Shown: in pieces, positions 33,165-40,593 of the stretch | Layout of the letters: the number at the start of each line of letters is the position of its first letter | Position numbering within the stretch: position 1 is the first letter of the stretch | Assembly (NCBI GenBank): GCA_030601845.1 | Contig: JAUWAY010000002.1 | Span: forward strand, 62,001 to 126,000 | Source of the DNA: Phycisphaerae bacterium | Lineage (GTDB): Bacteria; Planctomycetota; Phycisphaerae; Sedimentisphaerales; Anaerobacaceae | Length of the DNA stretch: 64,000 nt | Reading direction: 5' to 3' | Program-made: the position numbers and the translations under genes | Notes under the pieces: generated by a model | The model's database searches: none | Told to the model about the DNA's origin: nothing | The model's input: the letters and a program-made list of their open reading frames with translations, nothing else

Positions 33165-33237
33165 ACCCCGCACCTACTTTGGGATTCCAAGATAAATCTT
33201 CTGAATCAACGGTCGGGGCCCAAAGTAGGTGCGGGGT
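33165..33237. repeat. 19-bp inverted repeat with CCCCGCACC ends
   Basis: The arms ACCCCGCACCTACTTTGGG (33165-33183) and CCCAAAGTAGGTGCGGGGT (33219-33237) are perfectly complementary around a 35-base loop. The GCACC/GGTGC ends recall the two looser inverted repeats at 4588-4626 and 4738-4770. It lies between divergent coaX and the 33302 gene; it is not a typical terminator as no T-run follows. Confidence 0.7.
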
Positions 33238-33301
33238 AGAAACGAAAAAAAGGCCCGGAAGTTTTGTTTACACAGCTATCTTTTTCTGGTATAATTATTG
33301 T

Positions 33302-33514
33302 ATGGACAGGTCCGATTTTCCAAAGATACAAAGAGGTGCCTTTACAATAGCATCGCTTTTTGACAAGTCAGATGAGAAATCATATTGGCTCTCCAAGACA
33401 CCTTATGAACGTCTGGAAGCCGTTGAGTTGATGCGGGAAATTATCTATGGCTACGATTCATCTGCCACCCGACTTCAAAGAGTTCTTGAAGTTACTCAAC
33501 TCTCATCAAGTTGA
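33302..33514 (+). CDS. Small partner protein of a DUF6036 nucleotidyltransferase
   Basis: 70 residues starting MDRSDFPKIQRGAFTIASLF. It contains DEKSYWLSKTPYERLEAVEL and ATRLQRVLEVTQL, a pattern seen in small proteins that precede predicted nucleotidyltransferases in toxin-antitoxin-like pairs (WLSKTP.ER.EA). It overlaps the next gene by 68 bases in another frame. This is a possible antitoxin or toxin partner; its role is inferred from arrangement only. Confidence 0.6.
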   Translation: MDRSDFPKIQRGAFTIASLFDKSDEKSYWLSKTPYERLEAVELMREIIYGYDSSATRLQRVLEVTQLSSS

Positions 33515-33896
33515 GTATTTGCTAATCGGTGGATATGCTGTTGGTTATCATGGTTATCCACGGGCTACCGTCGATATGGATATTTGGATTGCTATGAATC
33601 CGGCCAATTCGGAGAGGATTGTTGCTGTCCTAAAAGAGTTTGGCTTCGACCTTCCCGAATTATCACCGGAGCTTTTCCTCAAAGAATGGCAAATAATCCG
33701 CCTGGGCGTACCACCTGTCAGGATAGAACTCGCCACGACGGTTTCCGGCGTCGATTTCAGTGAATGTTATGCTGAACGAATGGAGGATGTATTAGACGGC
33801 GTGAAAGTAAATCTTATTAGCTTGAAGCACCTGAAAATCAACAAAAAGGCATCTGGCAGACACCAGGACCTGGCTGACCTCGAAAACCTTCCATAG
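33447..33896 (+). CDS. DUF6036-type nucleotidyltransferase
   Basis: 149 residues. The core reads VEYLLIGGYAVGYHGYPRAT and then VDMDIWI, with the GG and D-x-D metal site of the nucleotidyltransferase fold, followed by LKEFGFDLPELSPELF and DLADLENL. Family members pair with small proteins in AbiEii-like or MNT-like toxin-antitoxin loci. Its 5' end is buried in the preceding gene, implying translational coupling. With the three HEPN/MNT modules it makes four nucleotidyltransferase loci in 21 kb. Confidence 0.75.
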   Translation: MATIHLPPDFKEFLKLLNSHQVEYLLIGGYAVGYHGYPRATVDMDIWIAMNPANSERIVAVLKEFGFDLPELSPELFLKEWQIIRLGVPPVRIELATTVSGVDFSECYAERMEDVLDGVKVNLISLKHLKINKKASGRHQDLADLENLP

Positions 33897-33934
33897 CTGA
33901 AAGGTATTGTACGCTTGACATCCGGTCTTTTCTT

Positions 33935-35065
<1,131 letters not shown>

Positions 35066-35105
35066 CTATTTCAGGCGTTCACATTATTCTCAATCTGCTG
35101 AAAGC

Positions 35106-35225
35106 TTAACAAAAGCTCTCTCGGGAATATCCGGGAATTTTGCATGCTCTTAATATGTTTCCAGGCTGTTTGGCCGGTTCCGGCAGGCCAGTCTTGTTTT
35201 TGATGATTTTTTGTTCTGTGGTCAT
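35106..35225 (-). pseudogene. N-terminal scrap of an IS481-like transposase
   Basis: 39 codons: MTTEQKIIKNKTGLPEPAKQ then PGNILRACKIPGYSRESFC and stop. This is the N-terminal helix-turn-helix of IS481-type transposases (normal form: LLELAKQLGNVSQACKVMGYSRDSFYRFKELYE-like). A good AGGGGG ribosome-binding site remains, but the DDE domain is gone. Upstream are TTGGCACAAC and GTTGTGCCAA arms (35255-35299) and a CAGAGT...ACTCT hairpin near 35330 that may be an element end. Confidence 0.65.
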
Positions 35226-35254
35226 CTGATACCCCCTTCTTTTTGCGGTTTCGT

Positions 35255-35299
35255 TTGGCACAACCCCACTTTGGCTGTCCCTTCGTTCCGTTGTGCCAA
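35255..35299. repeat. 10-bp inverted repeat upstream of the transposase scrap
   Basis: The arms TTGGCACAAC (35255-35264) and GTTGTGCCAA (35290-35299) surround a 25-base loop. It may be an operator or stem of the decayed insertion sequence. The rest of 35300-35543 shows no gene. Confidence 0.4.
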
Positions 35300-35543
35300 T
35301 CCTTTGACGCCGGTTATAACAGAAGTGTCAGAGTTAGCCCTGACTCTTTCAAATCATTTTTATCATAGAGCCGGTTTGCATCGGTCAATTTTTAATTGGT
35401 GATTTTCTCGCACAGACCATTACAGGTGACGACGCCGAAGACAGATACTTTGCTACACCTTCGAAAAACCCCTTGCCGGGATATGGGCGGCATGGTATCT
35501 CGACCACGATACGGTTCACAATTCGCGAGTCACCGGATACGTG

Positions 35544-36323
35544 CTATATGCCTTTGGCGACAATGTAAATCTCGACCCGTCTGTTTTGTGGATTGCCTTT
35601 TTTGTTTGGCTTGTTCGGCACAATCGGCCGGAATTCGCCGAAACCTCGCACACTTATCCGCTCAAAAGTCACATTGTTCCTCGCCATTACGGCTAACACA
35701 GATATTGCTCTGTGCACCGACAGGTGCCAGTTGGTCGGGTGCTTTTCACGAGTCGCAGGCTTTGCGATAGGAATATCGTCAGTGTGGCCGGCAATTATAA
35801 TATCAAATTGCTTGGCCTCTTCCAAATTCAATATCCCACAAAGAGACTTAACCGCTGCAGACGCATCCGACGCTACTACGTCACTGCCCTTTTCAAAAAG
35901 CAAATCGCTCTTGAACTTCACTATCCCTCGGCTTGCATCGTACGAAACCATTTCCTCACCCTTGGCGAAGTCCTCCAACATTGTGCTAAGTTCCACCGGC
36001 AGCGCCGGCCCGGCAAGCAACTGATGCTGCATCGAAGCAATCAGCTTCTTCTTCCTCTCCAAATCTTCCTCAAGTGCAGCAACCTTTTCCTCCAGTGCGT
36101 CTACCTCAATACCGCTCTTGCTATTAGCGGCTTCGAGTCTCCTTTCTAACTGCTCAAGTTTCAAGCGCGCAGTTTCTACTTCGCTCTCAAGCTCTGCTCT
36201 TCTTTTGTTCAGTGTGTCGTTTTGCAGCTTCAGCTCATTGTACTGCTGCCCCGAGATACAACCATTTGCCAGCACAACACAAGCACATACAAAAAAAATA
36301 ACCGAAACTTTGACAATTCGCAT
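35544..36323 (-). CDS. OmpA-family peptidoglycan-associated lipoprotein
   Basis: 259 residues from the ATG at 36323 (AAAGGATGG upstream). A lipobox (VVLANGC) follows the signal peptide. A long coiled coil (about residues 25-95, LESEVETARLKLEQLERRLE) leads to an OmpA/MotB peptidoglycan-binding domain with the signature IIIAGHTDDIP and the conserved ending GNPQNRRVEIYIV. It probably tethers the outer membrane to the cell wall. The fusion of an N-terminal coiled coil to OmpA is common in planctomycetes. It stands alone. Confidence 0.88.
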   Translation of the reverse strand: MRIVKVSVIFFVCACVVLANGCISGQQYNELKLQNDTLNKRRAELESEVETARLKLEQLERRLEAANSKSGIEVDALEEKVAALEEDLERKKKLIASMQHQLLAGPALPVELSTMLEDFAKGEEMVSYDASRGIVKFKSDLLFEKGSDVVASDASAAVKSLCGILNLEEAKQFDIIIAGHTDDIPIAKPATREKHPTNWHLSVHRAISVLAVMARNNVTFERISVRGFGEFRPIVPNKPNKKGNPQNRRVEIYIVAKGI

Positions 36324-36710
36324 CGTTCCATCCTTTCCAAAAAACTCAAGACAGATAATTTTTCTGGCCATCCTACTTCTCATATTACACTTCTTTGGTC
36401 ATTGTCAGCCCTTCGCATTCGCTCAGCATAAACTCCGCGAAACAATCTCATATCTTGCAAGAATGCGCAACTTCTTTATTTAAGAGCCCTTACAGCCAAC
36501 CAATCACCTCGGTCTTCAGCCGCACCCAAAAATAAAGCAGATTTCCATTTATCCGTCAAGAATAAACTTCCAAAATATATTTTCCATCAACACCTTTTTC
36601 TCAGGCCGGCCCTTCTCTGACAGGCACCCCAATCATACCGCCCCGATAATCGATAATAGTAAATTCAAAATTCAAATGCCGTTCCCGCCTTTGCCTTTTT
36701 GAATTGATGT
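36324..36710. other. Spacer with a dispersed repeat copy
   Basis: About 390 bases without a supported gene. It contains the third CCCTTCG...GCTCAG...TAAACT element (36409-36434) and an AT-rich stretch before the radical SAM stop codon. Otherwise it is unique sequence. Confidence 0.5.
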
Positions 36711-37937
36711 TTACGAATATGTAGTCTTATCCGCAAACCAGAAATTTATTTCTTTTTTCCTTAGGAATTGAACTTTTTCTCTTTTTGTTTTCAAATACTT
36801 CGTTTTTTTCGTGACTTTCATATCGAGTTTTTTTGTCTCAAAATCTCTGGAGTAAAACGGAAACCCGTGCCTTATGCATATATTCTGGCGCCTTATATTC
36901 TTCCTAAATTGCTTAACCAATACATCAGTCCAACCCCCATTTTGGTGTATGTAATAGTCACTATTTGTTTGTCCAACTTTCCTTGGATTGTAGTTATCGA
37001 AAGTCTGATGTAATGGCCGATATCTACAGTCTGCAATCTGTACTTTCCACTTCCAACACTGTATCCGCTTTTGTTCCATTTCCTCGAAGCTTATCTCCCA
37101 ATTGTATAACATAAAAACAAATATATCTTTCGGGTTGTAACCACCCTCTACCAGAGCATCTATTTGTTTTTTTATTTCCGGATATTTGCTATATCCCCAA
37201 TCCCATGCTATTCTCGGATATCTAAACCCTGCTTTCTTAATCAACCCTCCTAAGTGTGGTTTGTTTGTTAAAATTCTCCCGTCAAAGCCGCTTTGGGATT
37301 CGCACCATGAGGTTTCTTTTTTGGTCCTTAATTCGGTGAGCTCATGAAGGATATTCTCAATATGAGGATTCGCCAGGAAGTTGTTATCATAAAAGACCAA
37401 ATTTCGACATATTATTTCATCTTTGATAGTTTTCTTAGCCTCAAAGACAGGCTCAATTTGCCATGTGCCACAGAACTCGCAACGTCTAACACAGCCCCGA
37501 GATGTATGGAGTATCTGATAATCTACCGGGTGAGGATTACTCGACAATAAAGAATAATCTGGAATAATCTTCTCAGCCGCACCTCGACGATACAAGCCAC
37601 GCTCAACTCTTGCAAATGGGGAGTGTTTTTTACAATGTTTGCGCATCAACGATGCATATACACCACCAATCTCAATTCTCGCACTTGGATAAGCTTTATG
37701 GTAAAATTTCGCTGCTTCATGAACATATTTACACCAATAGGTAAATAATGAAGTTATCAAAACTCGATCAGGGGTAAAACCACAACGTTTCAGCCCGCGT
37801 ACCAGCTTGACTTTATCACCTTTAAGCTTGTGATAGCCCCCAATTTTAAGCAGGCCTATAGGCAGAAAATTCTTATGATTTTTGCTCTTTGGAGGTATCG
37901 GAAAATCTGGTTCAACTAAAAGCACGCTGGTTTTCAT
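36711..37937 (-). CDS. B12-binding-type radical SAM protein
   Basis: 408 residues. An N-terminal Rossmann-like region typical of cobalamin-binding domains (SVLLVEPDFPIPPKSKNHKN, RIEIGGVYASLMRKH) precedes a radical SAM core with the iron-sulfur motif C-x3-C-x2-C in SRGCVRRCEFCGTW. Later parts (LVFYDNNFLANPHIENIL, IAWDWGYSKYP) fit the barrel. The Lys-rich C-terminus is unusual. The substrate is unknown. It starts 58 bases after the Dnd-associated-4-like gene in the same AT-rich operon, so it may act on DNA or its precursors there; this is inference. The start at the ATG (37937) is preferred to the GTG 6 bases upstream. Confidence 0.75.
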   Translation of the reverse strand: MKTSVLLVEPDFPIPPKSKNHKNFLPIGLLKIGGYHKLKGDKVKLVRGLKRCGFTPDRVLITSLFTYWCKYVHEAAKFYHKAYPSARIEIGGVYASLMRKHCKKHSPFARVERGLYRRGAAEKIIPDYSLLSSNPHPVDYQILHTSRGCVRRCEFCGTWQIEPVFEAKKTIKDEIICRNLVFYDNNFLANPHIENILHELTELRTKKETSWCESQSGFDGRILTNKPHLGGLIKKAGFRYPRIAWDWGYSKYPEIKKQIDALVEGGYNPKDIFVFMLYNWEISFEEMEQKRIQCWKWKVQIADCRYRPLHQTFDNYNPRKVGQTNSDYYIHQNGGWTDVLVKQFRKNIRRQNICIRHGFPFYSRDFETKKLDMKVTKKTKYLKTKREKVQFLRKKEINFWFADKTTYS

Positions 37938-37994
37938 CGTCACGCTAAATTTCTAATTTATATATTTCGAGCTTACGCAAGATTTCTTTTCTTG

Positions 37995-38417
37995 TTAGCT
38001 AATCTTCTTATGTAGTTCAACCAGTAGTTCTTCGAGTTTTTTGTCATAGTGTCCATGCTTTTTGCTAAATACGTCGTTTTTCAGATAGCTTATCCCGCCT
38101 GTTGCATATTGTTCCGCTATCGAATAAACTTCCTTAAGATTGAGCAAAATATCTAAGCTGCCCGTTTTTTTTACCGCTATCGCCTTGATCAGGGTTATGT
38201 CTGTCTCATTCAGAGTTTCGACTCTGCAATGCCCCCCTGAATGTTTCTCTCCCAAAGGCTTAGAATTATTGTTCAGAAATCCATAAACCATCGCCATAAG
38301 GAATATTTCCTTGTGCTCTCTACCGCAGAAGAAGCTGCTTTTATCCTCTCTGAGAAGATCGAAATCCTTTTTGTCCTTCTTTCCAACATTTATTACTTTA
38401 GGCCCTTCACGCTTCAT
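37995..38417 (-). CDS. Dnd system-associated protein 4-like
   Basis: 140 residues. The pattern KEIFLMAMVYGFLNN, then TLIKAIAVKKTGSLDILLNL and EVYSIAEQYATGGISYLKND resembles the small dnd-associated protein 4 family found beside phosphorothioation genes. It contains a basic N-terminus and a HCRVETL segment. An almost perfect GGAGGTGA ribosome-binding site lies inside the end of the preceding ATPase gene, and the ATG overlaps its stop by 11 bases. Assignment is from remembered family pattern, not alignment. Confidence 0.5.
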   Translation of the reverse strand: MKREGPKVINVGKKDKKDFDLLREDKSSFFCGREHKEIFLMAMVYGFLNNNSKPLGEKHSGGHCRVETLNETDITLIKAIAVKKTGSLDILLNLKEVYSIAEQYATGGISYLKNDVFSKKHGHYDKKLEELLVELHKKIS

Positions 38418-40392
38418 ATTCAATCACCTCCGCTTCATTCCCAGTTTCAGTCTCTCTGAACTGAATCTTATATTCTTTTCCTACAAACTCCCGCATTTTC
38501 TTTCTTACTTCTTCAGTATATTCTTCTTCGGTAACAAGGAGAGTTAGTTGCTTTCCTTTAAGGTAGTTTGGTAACTTTGCAGCTATGTTTGCTTTTGGCT
38601 CTTTCGAAATTCGGCCTAAAGGTGTGTCAATGATGATAGGAGCGTCAAACCCCGAGATTATGTTCAAGGCCGCTATAAATGACAGTGCAAGGACTTGGCG
38701 TTCTCCATCCGACAGGGTTCCAATTGCTTCTACTCCGTTTTGATCAAGAACCGAGATATCGTAGTTTTCACTAATTTGCACAGTTTTGAAGTTCTCTCGT
38801 TTCCAGATTAGCTCAAAGAATTGATCCCTTGTAAGTTCCTCAATCTCACTTCTGATTTCATCCATAATTTCTTCTTTTATGTCTGTAGCAGCTTTCATAG
38901 CTTTGCTACAAAATAGAAGCTTCTTTGTAAGCTCGGTACGTTTGTGTTTCTTTTTCAACTCGCGTTCGTATTCTTTAACTAGCTTTGCAATCTCTGTCCC
39001 GAGATCCTCTATTTCCTGCTTTCTTCGACCGCTGTTATCGGTTATCTCTCTCTTTTTTTTCTTGACTATCTCTAATTCTTTCTCCCAACGACTGATTTTC
39101 GCATCGTCTACTTTTTGGAGTTTTTCAGTAATCTTCTTTTCTTCGATGCCTATTTCTTTCAACTCTTTTTTCATACTATTAATTTGTTTTGCGTAATTGA
39201 CATTCTCTCTATGAAAAAACTTCACCGCAGTCTTCATTGTCTCCAAGTCTCTCAACTCTACACTAAGCTCATGGCTTATATCTGTTAGTGGGTCGCATTC
39301 TCGAAAAAGTTCTTCGATTTTCTTCTTTGCGGTATTATTCTTTGAAAAGTCTGTTTGGCAAATGCAGAAACCTCGATCGAGAAGTTCTTTGAGGAAGCTT
39401 CTTCTAAAACGTGGAGGGATTAATCCAGCAGCGTCTTTTATAGATATATTATCCTGCATAAAGGAAATTGCTTCATAAGCCATTAGTAACGGAGCTACCT
39501 TAATAAGGTAATCCTTATGCTCCTCACAAAGTTCAGCAACTTGCTGTTCCAAATGGTATGCTTTTCTTTCCAATTTATCACGTCTATCTTGCAAATCTCG
39601 TATCTCTTCACTTGTGGGATAATCTCGTAACTTTCGTTCCAATTGTTTCTCAAGTTGCGTAGCCTCCTTTTCTCCATCCAAATATTCTTCTAACTTGTCT
39701 TTAGCCTCTTTGAGCTGAACCTGTTTATCGTCAATCAAATGTTTGATATGGTTAGCCTCCGGATTGGTTTTCTTCAGCTCTTTAGAATATTCGTCATTTC
39801 GATTTTTGAGATGACTGACTACATTCTCAAATAGCGCTAGCTGTGATATTTTGAACACTTCTCTCTTAATAAGACGAGTATTGTATGGCCCTTTGAAATA
39901 GTCGTCTAATCTCTCGCAATGAAAGAAGAAATATTCCTGAATATCTTTTGGCAGATACTGATTAATGGTCAGTTTTGGCTCCGGAGCTTTATCAAAATCG
40001 CCGTCCTTTTGATATAATACCTCGAACTGAGGAGTCCCTACTCTTTCTGCTTTGTTTTCCCCTGTTTTCTTAAATGTCGCTACTCTTGTGACAATCATCT
40101 TTTCGTTATTTTTTGTCCGCAGAACAAGCTCAACTTTAACGTGACAGATTTGTTCTAATTTCAAGGCACTTAGACTTATATTGTTCACCAGCGGCAGGCC
40201 CCTATCTGCATCACCCAAATGCTTTTCTTCGTCATATAAGCACCATGTAACGGCATTCAATACATTTGTCTTACCTGTTCCATTTGCACCTTGAATTACC
40301 GTAATACGCTTATTATCCTCTCCAAGAGCAAAGACAATCTTTTGGTCCCGGAACTGCCTATAGTTCTTGAGTTCTAAGCTTTCTATAATCAT
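38407..40392 (-). CDS. DndD-like SMC/Rad50-type ATPase
   Basis: 661 residues. Walker A GANGTGKT at 35-42, then the DndD-type IQEYFFFHCERLDDYFKGPY (about 151-170; usually FFFxGExI). Long coiled coils (about 195-300 and 360-520) flank a C-x-C hook (GFCICQTDF, 343-345) in place of the Rad50 C-x2-C zinc hook. The ABC signature is LSDGERQVLALSF and Walker B is APIIIDTPLGRISKE. DndD is the ATPase of phosphorothioation systems; related ATPases serve other defence systems. Overlaps: 4 bases with the 63-residue gene, 11 bases with the next. Confidence 0.75.
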   Translation of the reverse strand: MIIESLELKNYRQFRDQKIVFALGEDNKRITVIQGANGTGKTNVLNAVTWCLYDEEKHLGDADRGLPLVNNISLSALKLEQICHVKVELVLRTKNNEKMIVTRVATFKKTGENKAERVGTPQFEVLYQKDGDFDKAPEPKLTINQYLPKDIQEYFFFHCERLDDYFKGPYNTRLIKREVFKISQLALFENVVSHLKNRNDEYSKELKKTNPEANHIKHLIDDKQVQLKEAKDKLEEYLDGEKEATQLEKQLERKLRDYPTSEEIRDLQDRRDKLERKAYHLEQQVAELCEEHKDYLIKVAPLLMAYEAISFMQDNISIKDAAGLIPPRFRRSFLKELLDRGFCICQTDFSKNNTAKKKIEELFRECDPLTDISHELSVELRDLETMKTAVKFFHRENVNYAKQINSMKKELKEIGIEEKKITEKLQKVDDAKISRWEKELEIVKKKKREITDNSGRRKQEIEDLGTEIAKLVKEYERELKKKHKRTELTKKLLFCSKAMKAATDIKEEIMDEIRSEIEELTRDQFFELIWKRENFKTVQISENYDISVLDQNGVEAIGTLSDGERQVLALSFIAALNIISGFDAPIIIDTPLGRISKEPKANIAAKLPNYLKGKQLTLLVTEEEYTEEVRKKMREFVGKEYKIQFRETETGNEAEVIEYEA

Positions 40393-40580
40393 TTTTCTGA
40401 GTCCTCTTGGTCCGCATATTTCTCAATAAGACTATCATAGGTTTCTTTGAATTTCCAATGACTCAGCTCTCTTCTCTCAAATTCATCCCTAATGGCGTCC
40501 ACTAAAAAACCGTCGATATGCTTCCCGTATGTTCCCTCATGGAGCTTTTTGATTATTCTAAAGTTTATGTCCTCTTTCAT
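40389..40580 (-). CDS. 63-residue small operon protein
   Basis: A charged helical protein (MKEDINFRIIKKLHEGTYGK, then HIDGFLVDAIRDEFERREL) with no known domain visible. It sits 13 bases after the helicase stop and overlaps the DndD-like start by ATGA, so it is certainly translated as part of the operon. It may be an adaptor between the helicase and the ATPase. It does not look like DndE, which is larger and basic. Confidence 0.65.
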   Translation of the reverse strand: MKEDINFRIIKKLHEGTYGKHIDGFLVDAIRDEFERRELSHWKFKETYDSLIEKYADQEDSEK

Positions 40581-40593
40581 TTCTCAGGCCTTA

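Noticed and set aside
40389-40580. 63-residue protein as DndE
   Set aside because: DndE is longer (about 110 residues) and strongly basic; this protein is mixed-charge and shows no match I can recognise.
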